A stretch of DNA of 64,000 nucleotides from DATFVA01 sp963832355 (GTDB lineage: Bacteria > Bacteroidota > Ignavibacteria > Ignavibacteriales > Ignavibacteriaceae). Below the pieces are notes generated by a model. The model worked only from the letters and a program-made list of their open reading frames with translations. It made no database searches and was not told the DNA's origin. The stretch is taken from contig CAWHTX010000017.1 in assembly GCA_963832355.1 (NCBI GenBank), positions 124,001-188,000 of the forward strand, given 5' to 3'. How positions within the stretch are numbered: position 1 is the stretch's first letter; every line of letters begins with the position of its first letter. This document shows positions 8,746-17,619 of the stretch, piece by piece. The translations under genes and the position numbers were made by a program.

Positions 8746-9048
8746 ATGAAATTCAGTGAAGCGATAAAACCAATAAGTTACTTAAAAACTCACGCATCTG
8801 AAGTTGTTCGGGATGTTTCGGAAAATCAGAAGACACTGGTAATAACTCACAATGGTGAAGCGAAAGTTGTTCTTCAGGATGTAAAGGTATATGAACAGAC
8901 ACAGGAAGCGATTGCATTATTAAAATTACTTGCTTTAAGTGGAAAAAATCTTCAGATAAAGAAATATAAAAGTCTGGATAAAACCTTCAAAGATGTAAGA
9001 AAAAAGATAGATGAATTCAAACGCGGACAAAATGAAATACAAAGTTAA
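8746..9048 (+). CDS. Phd/YefM-family antitoxin
   Basis: A 100-residue protein with the Phd/YefM N-terminal DNA-binding fold: AIKPISYLKTHASEVVRDV, then TLVITHNGEAKVVLQDVKVYE. The basic, flexible C-terminus (from about residue 60) is the expected toxin-neutralising tail. The stop codon lies inside the start of the downstream toxin gene, a 17-bp overlap if the toxin begins at 9032. The upstream palindrome fits autoregulation. Confidence 0.88.
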   Translation: MKFSEAIKPISYLKTHASEVVRDVSENQKTLVITHNGEAKVVLQDVKVYEQTQEAIALLKLLALSGKNLQIKKYKSLDKTFKDVRKKIDEFKRGQNEIQS

Positions 9049-9355
9049 TTTTGTCTCAGACGCTGAACAAGACTTGTTTCAAATATATAAATATGTTTAC
9101 CTAAATGATTCAGAAGACAATGCTGAAAGTCTATATTCAAAACTAAGAGAAAAATGTTCATTGCTTCAGGAATATCCGGAAAGGGGGCACGTTTCACCGG
9201 AATTAGATCTCTTGGAAGTCAGTGATTTTTTAGAAATTCACCACAAGCCTTATAGAATAATATACAGAATAATTAAAAGAGAAGTCTTTATTCATTGCAT
9301 CATAGATGGAAGAAGAGATATCCAGAAATTACTGCAGGAAAGATTAATAAGATAG
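9032..9355 (+). CDS. RelE/ParE-family toxin
   Basis: A 107-residue toxin of the RelE/ParE fold beginning MKYKVNFVSDAEQDLFQIYKYV. It contains NAESLYSKLREKCSLLQEYPERG and ends with HHKPYRIIYRIIKREVFI and the typical DGRRDIQKLL. Members either cleave mRNA at the ribosome or poison gyrase, and the sequence alone does not decide. An in-frame ATG at 9011 would add seven residues inside the antitoxin gene, but the family begins at the 9032 Met. Confidence 0.87.
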   Translation: MKYKVNFVSDAEQDLFQIYKYVYLNDSEDNAESLYSKLREKCSLLQEYPERGHVSPELDLLEVSDFLEIHHKPYRIIYRIIKREVFIHCIIDGRRDIQKLLQERLIR

Positions 9356-9482
9356 CGGACAGTCCCTGGTCTATCCAACAGCTTATTCATCAATTAGTTC
9401 GTAGTAGTTGAATCCGCCGGGACGATTTTGTATCTTCAGATAAGGTACTTTAACATAAATGTTAAATAACAGTGGGGCCAGG

Positions 9483-10028
9483 ATGAGAAGTACAATAATT
9501 GTTTTCTTCCTGCTAGTCTTTTCGCAAGCCATCCAAAGTCAAACCTTCACGTGGGGCTTAAGAACCGAAATGCTTGATTACTTTGTTACCAACAGCGAGA
9601 CTAACAGAACCAGTAACGCACTACCTTTTCCCGCAAGTCTTTATACCAAGCTCGGGGCAGGTTATCAGCGCTTCACACTTGATGTAAAAGTAGGAGTGCA
9701 GTTTGGGGATACGTTTATGGGTGGCGAATACGGTGCGTCCCTGAAATACAGTATAACCGATCATATTTCTCCTCTTGTCGCCTGGCTTAAACATATGAAT
9801 GGGAGCTCCGCACATAATTCAGGCGGCACATATACTGAACCCATTCATTTTTTAGGTGTCGGTGCCGAAGCAGAAGTTACCAGGCTGTTCGCTATGGATT
9901 TAATATTTTATCTCCCGGTTGGAAATGATAAACTGGAATATTTTACGTATGACTTCCAGAATTATTATTATACACGGGTGGGACTAATGATCAAGCTCGG
10001 TTTCATTTTTAATATAGCCAGATTTTAA
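9483..10028 (+). CDS. Small outer-membrane beta-barrel-like protein
   Basis: About 181 residues. A signal peptide (RSTIIVFFLLVFSQAIQS, cut before QTF) is followed by alternating hydrophobic/polar strands rich in Tyr, Gly and Phe, such as LGAGYQRFTLDVKVGVQFG and YYYTRVGLMIKLGF, and the chain ends in a terminal aromatic residue (ARF), as in outer-membrane barrels. I do not recognise the family. An ATG at 9459 would add eight hydrophilic residues before the signal peptide, so 9483 is preferred. The next gene follows after 142 bp. Confidence 0.6.
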   Translation: MRSTIIVFFLLVFSQAIQSQTFTWGLRTEMLDYFVTNSETNRTSNALPFPASLYTKLGAGYQRFTLDVKVGVQFGDTFMGGEYGASLKYSITDHISPLVAWLKHMNGSSAHNSGGTYTEPIHFLGVGAEAEVTRLFAMDLIFYLPVGNDKLEYFTYDFQNYYYTRVGLMIKLGFIFNIARF

Positions 10029-10170
10029 TCTAATCCACATTACGGTCAAAACAGTATATCCAGCATATTGTCATACATATTATTTATATGTATTTCTTTA
10101 TCCGTTTTTCTTATACCGGAATAATTTTAAATTTGCGTAATACATTTAGATAAATAGGATTAATCCTCGT

Positions 10171-11517
10171 TTGACGCAGAAATTAACCAGAATTATTCTA
10201 TTCGGTATTCTTTTCTTTATTTCCCTAACATCAATTATTTCAGCACAGGATATTGACACAACCGGGAATGTCAGGAAAACATATTACCCTAACGGTAATG
10301 TTAAAACCATGGGCACATACTGGAAGGGCCAGCTTCATGGGGATTATTACGAGTATTACCCCGACGGAAAGGTCTGGAAAAAGTGGCATTATTTTGAGGG
10401 TAAGGAGGAGGGCATTCAAACCTGGTATTTCGATGACGGTATCGTCAGCACTAAATGGAATTATAAGGACGGCATAAAGCAGGATACTTCCTACTGGTAT
10501 TATGAAACGGGCGAGCTGTGGGCAAAACAGAATTATTACCAGGGGGTGCTCGATGGTACTACCTACACTTACTATAAAACCGGCGAGCTACAGGGTGAAT
10601 GGAATTATTCAATAGGTCTCCTGCAGGGGATCTCCCGCACGTTCTATAAATCAGGCACGGTTGAGGTGGAAAAGACGTTCAATAACGGCGTAATGCAGGG
10701 TCCTACAAAGGTGTATAATGAAAACGGCAAGCTGGCGGTCGATGCCTACTTTAAGGATGATAAAATTGTGGGTGAGGTGAAAGTTTATGATTCCGCGGGT
10801 GAGATACGTGTGCTCGATACGTATGAGAACGGTGAATTGAAGAACCGTGTCCGCTATGATTACCTTGGGAAGATCCAGGCGAAAGAGAATACCGACAGAG
10901 AATACTACGATAACGGTTCGCTTAAAAGTGAAATTTATTATAAGGACGGTAAGAAGGAAAACTTCGCAAGGTATTATTACAACAGCGGCTTCCTGAAGGA
11001 GGAGTATCATTATGATAATGATACCCTGAACGACCGTTCTTTCACTTATTATGAGAACGGGATAATGAAGTCCTCTATCGATTATGTCCGCGGGGTGCGG
11101 AGAGGTATCACGAGAAATTATTATACCGACGGCCTCATTGAATCCGAGGTTAATTACGAGAACAATGTAAAGAACGGTATCTATCTTGCCTATTATAAAA
11201 ATGGCAATGTGAAGTATGTGGAGCATTATAATAATGATATCAAAACTGGTGAGTATAAGAAGTTCTATGAAAAGGGGACTCTTGAATCGCAATGCACTTA
11301 CATTAACGGAAATCCTGACGGCCGAAAGTATTATTATTATGAGAACGGTGCGTTGAAAAGGGAAGAGAGTTATTCGTCCGGCGAGGTTAACGGCTTCGCA
11401 CGCGACTATTTTGAAAACGGCATTATCAAGAAGGAAGAATTCTATAAAGGTGGTGTTCTTCAGACAAGTAAAGTATATGACGAGGGAGGAAAACTTGTTT
11501 CATCTATCGGAAGCTAA
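10171..11517 (+). CDS. Secreted MORN_2 (YwqK-like) repeat protein, 18 repeats
   Basis: 448 residues read from a TTG, the only usable start between the upstream in-frame stop and the signal peptide (IILFGILFFISLTSIISAQ). The remainder is a run of about 18 repeats of 20-25 residues built on YYxNG...KxxxxYxxGxxxG, for instance YYENGALKREESY and YYKNGNVKYVEHY. Such MORN variants form elongated beta solenoids. In YwqK-type proteins they are linked to toxin neutralisation or surface contacts, but no toxin gene is adjacent. The last codons overlap the start of a second, similar gene. Confidence 0.75.
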   Translation: MTQKLTRIILFGILFFISLTSIISAQDIDTTGNVRKTYYPNGNVKTMGTYWKGQLHGDYYEYYPDGKVWKKWHYFEGKEEGIQTWYFDDGIVSTKWNYKDGIKQDTSYWYYETGELWAKQNYYQGVLDGTTYTYYKTGELQGEWNYSIGLLQGISRTFYKSGTVEVEKTFNNGVMQGPTKVYNENGKLAVDAYFKDDKIVGEVKVYDSAGEIRVLDTYENGELKNRVRYDYLGKIQAKENTDREYYDNGSLKSEIYYKDGKKENFARYYYNSGFLKEEYHYDNDTLNDRSFTYYENGIMKSSIDYVRGVRRGITRNYYTDGLIESEVNYENNVKNGIYLAYYKNGNVKYVEHYNNDIKTGEYKKFYEKGTLESQCTYINGNPDGRKYYYYENGALKREESYSSGEVNGFARDYFENGIIKKEEFYKGGVLQTSKVYDEGGKLVSSIGS

Positions 11518-12430
11518 ATTATTTTTCGTTTTATTTTTCTTAACGGGCAGCGTTCTGGTTTTTTCTCAGGACGGCACTGTGAAAGAAACATATCCTGACG
11601 GTACAATCAAACAGGTGGAAAATTATTCTAACGGTGTACTTAACGGCGAGTGCAGGTATTATTATGACTCCGGTGTGCTTAAAGAGGTTGTTAATTATGA
11701 TAATGGAAGAAAAGATGGCAGCAGCAGAAGTTATTACGATTCCGGTGTGCTGAAGGAGAGCCTGAATTATGATAATAATAAGCTGGACGGCAAATACTCA
11801 ACCTATTACCCTGAAGGCAGCATCAAGGAATTCGGTCATTATAAACAGGGTGCCTTTGACGATACGATAAGAACTTTTTATAACAGCGGTGGACTTAGCT
11901 CTGTTTATTTTTATAAGAACGGACTCCGGCAAGGCAAAGCTTTAGAGTACTACCCTAACGGGATAGTGAAAGTTTCTGCAATGTATGCAAATGATGTGCA
12001 GGACGGTAATACTGATTGGTATTATGATAATGGTGTTCTTAAGGGATCATACAATTATGTAAATGGCAATATTGAGGGTCCTGTTAAAGAATATTATCCC
12101 GACGGCAAACTTATGGCGGAGAAGAATTTTGAATATTCTCAGCTGATCGGCACCGTTAAAATGTATTATGAGAATTGTAATATAAAATCTGTCAGCGAGT
12201 ACAAAGAAGGTATGAGGGATGGAATAACCAGATCATATTATGAGGACGGTACCCTCTGGTCGGAACAGCATTACGAGGAAAATAAACTGGACGGCGATAC
12301 CAAAATATATCGCGATAATGGAACTTTGTGGTATATTGAGACATATGAAGATGGACAACTGGTAAAGAGTAAGGAATATTCTGAGGACGGAAAACTCGTT
12401 TCCGAAAAGGATTTGGAAAAGAAAGAATGA
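11495..12430 (+). CDS. Second secreted MORN_2 repeat protein, 12 repeats
   Basis: About 311 residues with a signal peptide (AKLFFVLFFLTGSVLVFSQ) and roughly 12 repeats of the same YYxDG/YYxNG type, e.g. YYDSGVLKEVVNYDNG and YYEDGTLWSEQHY, then a charged tail. A strong ribosome site (GGGAGGA at 11484-11490) sits five bases before a TTG at 11495, so that start is preferred over an ATG at 11477. Either way the gene overlaps its upstream twin, which indicates tandem duplication and coupled expression. Function unknown. Confidence 0.72.
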   Translation: MFHLSEAKLFFVLFFLTGSVLVFSQDGTVKETYPDGTIKQVENYSNGVLNGECRYYYDSGVLKEVVNYDNGRKDGSSRSYYDSGVLKESLNYDNNKLDGKYSTYYPEGSIKEFGHYKQGAFDDTIRTFYNSGGLSSVYFYKNGLRQGKALEYYPNGIVKVSAMYANDVQDGNTDWYYDNGVLKGSYNYVNGNIEGPVKEYYPDGKLMAEKNFEYSQLIGTVKMYYENCNIKSVSEYKEGMRDGITRSYYEDGTLWSEQHYEENKLDGDTKIYRDNGTLWYIETYEDGQLVKSKEYSEDGKLVSEKDLEKKE

Positions 12431-12494
12431 TCGGATAAACCCCCGGAACAAAGGATAAATCCCGGAGCAAATTAGACTTAATGGAATCATTATT

Positions 12495-13394
12495 ATGAAG
12501 AAAAAACCAACCCCGGATAAGTTTACAATTGGTCTCATCCAGATGGCAATGTCGACAGATCCCGAAGATAACCTTAAGAAGGCTGTCGACCGTATCGGGA
12601 AAGCCGCAAAAAAAGGTGCGAAGGTTATATGCCTTCCCGAGCTGTTCAGATCGCAGTATTTCTGCCAGAAAGAGGATATAGAGAATTTCAACCTTGCCGA
12701 AACTATTCCCGGCCCTTCTACAGAAGTTCTCGGTGAGGCTGCCAGAAAACACAAAGTGGTCATCACAGCTTCCTTATTTGAGAAGCGCGCTCAGGGAATT
12801 TATCATAATACTGTTGCAATGATTGACACGGAAGGTGAGGTTTCGGGTTTATACAGGAAGATGCACATCCCGGATGACCCTGCTTACTACGAAAAATTTT
12901 ATTTCACTCCCGGCGATCTCGGGTATAAATCATTTCAGACTGAATTCGGAAATGTTGGTACTCTTGTCTGCTGGGATCAATGGTATCCTGAAGGTGCAAG
13001 GATAACCGCCCTTAAAGGCGCCAGTGTTATTTTTTATCCTACAGCTATAGGCTGGCATCCGCATGAGAAGAAAGAACACGGAAAACCGCAGTTCGATTCG
13101 TGGAGAACTATTCAGAGAGGCCACGCAATAGCTAACGGTGTATACGTTGCGGCGGTTAACAGGGTGGGACATGAAAAACCTGACAAATCATCCGCCGGAA
13201 TTGAGTTCTGGGGATCTTCCTTCGTTTCCGATCCGCAGGGAGTGGTAATTGCCGAGGCTTCATCGAAAAAGGAGGAAATCCTGCTTGCTGAAGTTGACAC
13301 TGAACGTATAGAATATATAAGAAGGAACTGGCCTTTTCTCCGTGACCGCAGGATCGATTCTTATGTCGGAATAGATAAAAGGTTCCTGGATTAA
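12495..13394 (+). CDS. aguB: N-carbamoylputrescine amidase
   Basis: This nitrilase-superfamily enzyme hydrolyses N-carbamoylputrescine to putrescine, CO2 and ammonia. The 299-residue protein has the catalytic triad: Glu49 in VICLPELF, Lys in GLYRKMHIPDDP near residue 119, and Cys159 in GTLVCWDQWYPEGAR. The substrate assignment rests on the downstream agmatine deiminase gene, which abuts it directly (TAA then ATG with no gap). Together the pair converts agmatine to putrescine. Confidence 0.92.
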   Translation: MKKKPTPDKFTIGLIQMAMSTDPEDNLKKAVDRIGKAAKKGAKVICLPELFRSQYFCQKEDIENFNLAETIPGPSTEVLGEAARKHKVVITASLFEKRAQGIYHNTVAMIDTEGEVSGLYRKMHIPDDPAYYEKFYFTPGDLGYKSFQTEFGNVGTLVCWDQWYPEGARITALKGASVIFYPTAIGWHPHEKKEHGKPQFDSWRTIQRGHAIANGVYVAAVNRVGHEKPDKSSAGIEFWGSSFVSDPQGVVIAEASSKKEEILLAEVDTERIEYIRRNWPFLRDRRIDSYVGIDKRFLD

Positions 13395-14471
13395 ATGCCG
13401 GCGATGAAATCACCCGAAACCGGATTTAATATAAAGGAATATCACCTTCCTCCCGAATGGGAAAGGCACGAAGCTACCTGGCTCGGCTGGCCGCATAATA
13501 AGGAGGACTGGCCGGGGAAATTTGCTCCTATACCCTGGGTTTATGCTGAAATAGCGAGATACATCTCCCGTGACGAGAAAGTCAGGATAGTAGTTGAGAA
13601 TGAGGATCATCAGACGAAAGCCCTTCGCGTTCTTAAATCTGTAGACCTTGATCCCGAAAATATTGAGTTCTTCAGATTGCCTACAAACAGAGGATGGATG
13701 AGAGATTCGGGTCCTGCCTTCCTGAAAAAGAAAAAAACATCTGAAACGGCAGCGGTTAATTTCCGCTTTAACGGCTGGGCAAAATATGATAACTACAACA
13801 AAGATGAGAAGTTACCTGCATTCATCGTAAAGAAATTCGGACTGGAAAAAGTCGTTCCGATCCATGATAACCGGCACGTAGTGCTTGAAGGCGGCAGTAT
13901 TGATACGAGCGGCGGCGGAACCCTGGTTACTACAGAAGAATGCCTGATGGATGAAAATACCCAGGTAAGGAATCCCGGCTTTTCTAAAAAAGATTACGAA
14001 TCAGTGTTCAAAAATTACCTAGGCATAAAACAGACCATCTGGCTGGGAAAAGGGATAGCCGGGGATGATACCCACGGCCACGTGGATGATCTCTGCCGGT
14101 TCATAAATAAAGATACTGTTGTACTGGTTCAGGAAAAAAATCTGCAAGACCTCAATTATAAACCTTTGAAAGAAAACCGCGAACGGCTTGAAGGTTTAAA
14201 GCTGCCTGACGGAACATCATTAAATGTTATTGATCTTCCAATGCCCGCACCGGTAATCTTTAAGGGTGAACGTCTTCCCGCCAGCTACGCCAATTTCTAT
14301 TTTTCCAATTATGCGGTGCTTGTACCGACCTTTAATGATCCCAATGATAAAACAGCCCTCGGTATTCTTTCTGAACTGATAACTGATCGTCCCGTAGTAG
14401 GGGTTCATGCGGTTGACCTGGTATGGGGACTTGGTACAATACACTGCCTGACACACGAACAACCTACCTGA
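13395..14471 (+). CDS. aguA: Agmatine deiminase
   Basis: This enzyme deiminates agmatine to N-carbamoylputrescine and ammonia. The 358-residue protein belongs to the peptidyl-arginine-deiminase-like family. Family blocks visible are LPPEWERHEATWLGWPH, NRGWMRDSGPAF, VLEGGSIDTSGGGTLVTTEE, DDTHGHVDDLCRF and the C-terminal nucleophile Cys351 in LGTIHCLTHEQPT. The start directly follows the aguB stop. A Met three codons further in is an alternative. Arginine decarboxylase, the supplier of agmatine, is not in the window. Confidence 0.92.
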   Translation: MPAMKSPETGFNIKEYHLPPEWERHEATWLGWPHNKEDWPGKFAPIPWVYAEIARYISRDEKVRIVVENEDHQTKALRVLKSVDLDPENIEFFRLPTNRGWMRDSGPAFLKKKKTSETAAVNFRFNGWAKYDNYNKDEKLPAFIVKKFGLEKVVPIHDNRHVVLEGGSIDTSGGGTLVTTEECLMDENTQVRNPGFSKKDYESVFKNYLGIKQTIWLGKGIAGDDTHGHVDDLCRFINKDTVVLVQEKNLQDLNYKPLKENRERLEGLKLPDGTSLNVIDLPMPAPVIFKGERLPASYANFYFSNYAVLVPTFNDPNDKTALGILSELITDRPVVGVHAVDLVWGLGTIHCLTHEQPT

Positions 14472-14611
14472 GATTTGTGATCTTTGTCCCTAATTCCCGG
14501 TAATAAAGTACTAATATTTGTCAAAACCAAAACATTGATGCTGGTTTGAATTTAGTCTGCAAACCTCTTAGTTTTACTCATTAAATTTGAATTTAAAGGA
14601 GGAGAACCACC

Positions 14612-15757
14612 TTGATAATAGCTGTCCCAAAAGAAATCCTGGCAGGAGAGAACAGGGTTGCAACCGTACCCGACGTTGTCCCTAAGCTCATAAAAGCAGG
14701 ATTTGAGATACAAATAGAAAAAAATGCGGGAATTAACGCCGGCTTTACCGATGAAAAATACAAGGCTGCAGGAGCAAAGATAGTTGATAATCTTCAGGAG
14801 CTGTATTCTTCAGCTGATATTGTGTTCAAGGTTCAGAGACCGATGGATCATCCGGAACAGAACAAGCATGAACTTGACCTGATGAAAGAGGGAACTATAC
14901 TGGTTACATTTCTCTATCCCCTTAATTATCCGGAGGCAGCAAAGAAATGTGCCGAAAAAGGAATCAACGTCATTTCTATGGATATGATTCCAAGGACAAC
15001 CCTTGCACAGAAAATGGATGCACTTAGTTCCCAGGCAAACATTGCGGGATATAAAAGTGTTGTGATGTGTGCTGACACGCTTGGTAAAATATTTCCCTTA
15101 ATGATGACCGCTGCTGGTACGATTTCTCCTGCGAAAGTTGTTATTATGGGTGCTGGCGTTGCGGGACTACAGGCACTGGGAACCGCTAGAAGATTAGGTG
15201 CGGTTGTGGAAGTATCCGATATTCGCCCCGCGGTAAAAGAAGAAGTTCAGTCGCTTGGTGGTAAATTCATTGAAGTTGAGGCTGATGAGAATATGCAGGA
15301 TGCCGGCGGTTATGCGAAAGAGGCATCGGAAGAGTTTCTCAAAAAGCAGAAGGAACTGATATTCAAGCATATCACCGAAGCAGATATTGTTATAACAACT
15401 GCGCTCGTTCCCGGGAAGAAAGCCCCGGTTCTTGTCACAGAAGAGATGGTTAAGAATATGCGTCCCGGCAGTGTGATTCTGGATATGGCCGTTGAATTCG
15501 GAGGAAACTGCGAGGTGAGTGAGAAAGGAAAAACGGTTAAGAAATACGGAGTAAATATCATAGGCGAACCCAACCTGCCGAGTCTGGTTCCTAATCATTC
15601 TAGTGAGATGTACTCGAAGAACCTTCTCAGTCTTATTACTCACATCGGGAAAGAAGGACAGGTAACATTAAACCTTGAGGACGAGATCGTTAAAGGGAGT
15701 CTTATTACTCACAATAAAGAAGTGATAAACCCGAGAGTAAAAGAATTATTAAAGTAG
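14612..15757 (+). CDS. pntAA: NAD(P) transhydrogenase subunit alpha 1 (soluble NAD-binding domain)
   Basis: 381 residues, the dI component of the proton-translocating transhydrogenase that exchanges hydride between NADH and NADP. Landmarks are the start MIIAVPKEILAGENRVATVP, SMDMIPRTTLAQKMDALSSQANIAGY near residue 125 (in two blocks), and the NAD-binding VVIMGAGVAGLQALGTARRLGA. Translation starts at TTG behind a very strong AAAGGAGGAG site at 14596-14605. The gene opens a three-gene operon with pntAB and pntB, the split-subunit arrangement also seen in Rhodospirillum and relatives. Confidence 0.94.
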   Translation: MIIAVPKEILAGENRVATVPDVVPKLIKAGFEIQIEKNAGINAGFTDEKYKAAGAKIVDNLQELYSSADIVFKVQRPMDHPEQNKHELDLMKEGTILVTFLYPLNYPEAAKKCAEKGINVISMDMIPRTTLAQKMDALSSQANIAGYKSVVMCADTLGKIFPLMMTAAGTISPAKVVIMGAGVAGLQALGTARRLGAVVEVSDIRPAVKEEVQSLGGKFIEVEADENMQDAGGYAKEASEEFLKKQKELIFKHITEADIVITTALVPGKKAPVLVTEEMVKNMRPGSVILDMAVEFGGNCEVSEKGKTVKKYGVNIIGEPNLPSLVPNHSSEMYSKNLLSLITHIGKEGQVTLNLEDEIVKGSLITHNKEVINPRVKELLK

Positions 15758-15792
15758 TTTGCTGATATGAAGTCAATGGAAGGAAAAAATTT

Positions 15793-16080
15793 ATGATGGA
15801 TTTAACTTTTTTAATGCACATATACGTCTTTGTGCTGGCAATATTCGTCGGTTTTGAATTGATCACGAAGGTACCCCCGACTCTCCACACGCCGCTTATG
15901 TCCGGTTCCAATGCCATCTCGGGAATCACCATCGTTGGTGCATTATTAAGCGCCGGGATGGAGCAGTTTACGATAAGCACTATCCTGGGAATGGTCGCGG
16001 TCATTTTCGCGATGATAAATGTGGTCGGCGGCTTCCTTGTGACCGACAGAATGTTGAAAATGTTTAAGAAGAAAAAGTGA
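15793..16080 (+). CDS. pntAB: NAD(P) transhydrogenase subunit alpha 2 (small membrane subunit)
   Basis: A 95-residue membrane protein with three transmembrane helices, beginning LTFLMHIYVFVLAIFVGF. It contains the conserved TPLMSGSNAISGI and ends in a basic tail (MLKMFKKKK). It supplies part of the proton channel. It lies 35 bp after pntAA and 9 bp before pntB. Confidence 0.93.
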   Translation: MMDLTFLMHIYVFVLAIFVGFELITKVPPTLHTPLMSGSNAISGITIVGALLSAGMEQFTISTILGMVAVIFAMINVVGGFLVTDRMLKMFKKKK

Positions 16081-16089
16081 GGATAAAAA

Positions 16090-17502
16090 ATGAGAATAGT
16101 AATTGAATTAACTTACCTGGTATCCTCGATCTTTTTCATTTTCGGAATTAAATATCTCGGCTCGCCGAAGACTGCGCGTAAAGGCAACCTCTTTGCGTCA
16201 ATCGGTATGGCGATGGCGATTATCATCACGCTCTTTGATCAGCATGTACTGACATTTGAGTGGATCCTGATAGGAGTGATAGTCGGTTCGCTCATAGGCG
16301 TTATACTTGCTATTAAAGTCCCTATGACCGGTATGCCCCAGATGGTCGGTATGCTTAATGGTTTCGGCGGCGGTGCTTCAACGCTTGTTGCACTTGCCGA
16401 GTACTATAAGCTTAACCCAAATTACCCGGTTGAAACAGGACTCCCGTTCAATCTCCCGGTCGATCAGGGAGTAGCTATCATCCTTAGTCTCCTCATAGGC
16501 GGAGTAACCTTTACCGGTTCTATGATCGCCTTCGGAAAGCTTCAGGGAATAGTGACTGGTAAAGTGGTTAAGTATCCTCTGCAGCACCCTATAAACCTCA
16601 TCTTATTACTGGCTGTTCTCGGTGCAGGCACTTACATTGTTATTAACCCCGGTTCAATTTCATTAGTGCTGATCATAACACTTGTTTCGCTTGTACTTGG
16701 AGTACTGCTTGTACTTCCGATAGGCGGAGCGGATATGCCCGTTGCAATATCACTCTTAAACTCATATTCCGGTATCGCAGGTTCTACCACCGGTTTCGTT
16801 CTGGGTAACAATGAGCTGATAATTGCTGGTGCGCTGGTTGGTGCCTCTGGTATAATACTTACGCTTATTATGTGCCGTGGTATGAACAGATCGCTTATGA
16901 ATGTACTTCTGGGAGGCTGGGCTTCGGCAGGCGGAACAGGAGAATCGACAGGTACAACATCACCCAAAGGAGACGTTAAATCGATCGATGCAGAAGAACT
17001 TGCGATGTTGCTTGATGCCGTAAGCAGTGTTATCATTGTTCCCGGCTATGGTATGGCCGTTGCACAGGCTCAGCACGCGGTACGCGACTTAATGAATGTA
17101 CTGGAGAAAAAAGGCGTAAATGTAAGGTTTGCTATTCACCCGGTTGCGGGAAGAATGCCTGGCCACATGAACGTTCTGCTGGCAGAGGCACAGGTTCCTT
17201 ACGATAAACTTTATGCGATGGAAGATATAAATGACGATTTCTCCAACACGGATGTGGTTATAGTTATCGGGGCAAATGACGTTGTGAACCCGGCTGCACG
17301 CCACGATCAGAACAGTCCTATTTACGGAATGCCTATCCTGAACGTAGATTACGCCAAGACAGTCGTAATTAACAAACGTTCACTCAACGTGGGCTATGCG
17401 GGAATCGATAATGAACTCTTCTTCTATCCTAATGCCCTGATGTATTTCGGCGACGCAAAGGATGCAATGACAAAACTAACTAATGAAATAAAAAATCTGT
17501 AA
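16090..17502 (+). CDS. pntB: NAD(P) transhydrogenase subunit beta
   Basis: 470 residues, about nine transmembrane helices followed by the NADP-binding dIII domain (from about residue 300). Recognisable are MTGMPQMVGMLNGFGGGAS, IGGADMPVAISLLNSYSG, the NADP-site VIIVPGYGMAVAQAQHAVRDL, and HPVAGRMPGHMNVLLAEA. With PntAA and PntAB it forms the complete proton-driven transhydrogenase, mainly a source of NADPH. The operon ends 23 bp later at a clear hairpin terminator. Confidence 0.95.
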   Translation: MRIVIELTYLVSSIFFIFGIKYLGSPKTARKGNLFASIGMAMAIIITLFDQHVLTFEWILIGVIVGSLIGVILAIKVPMTGMPQMVGMLNGFGGGASTLVALAEYYKLNPNYPVETGLPFNLPVDQGVAIILSLLIGGVTFTGSMIAFGKLQGIVTGKVVKYPLQHPINLILLLAVLGAGTYIVINPGSISLVLIITLVSLVLGVLLVLPIGGADMPVAISLLNSYSGIAGSTTGFVLGNNELIIAGALVGASGIILTLIMCRGMNRSLMNVLLGGWASAGGTGESTGTTSPKGDVKSIDAEELAMLLDAVSSVIIVPGYGMAVAQAQHAVRDLMNVLEKKGVNVRFAIHPVAGRMPGHMNVLLAEAQVPYDKLYAMEDINDDFSNTDVVIVIGANDVVNPAARHDQNSPIYGMPILNVDYAKTVVINKRSLNVGYAGIDNELFFYPNALMYFGDAKDAMTKLTNEIKNL

Positions 17503-17525
17503 AAGTTTATTTCATATCTTAAATT

Positions 17526-17555
17526 AAACTCCCGGCCTCCCGGGAGTTTTTATTT
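17526..17555 (+). terminator. Rho-independent terminator of the pnt operon
   Basis: The 10-bp stem AAACTCCCGG / CCGGGAGTTT with a 4-base loop is followed by TTATTTT. It starts 23 bp after the pntB stop. Confidence 0.9.
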
Positions 17556-17619
17556 TAAATTGAACTGTTATATTTTATCAATTAAGCTATATTAGAGAAA
17601 GAAAAAATATCCGGGTTTC

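Noticed and set aside
10651..11292. 213-codon minus-strand ORF with hydrophobic, Ile-rich translation
   Set aside because: It is the antisense of the MORN repeats. The TAT/TAC-rich codons read backwards give an Ile/Val-rich frame.
12192..12766. Two overlapping minus-strand ORFs of 177-186 codons
   Set aside because: They are antisense to the second MORN gene and aguB, with no start signal or family match.
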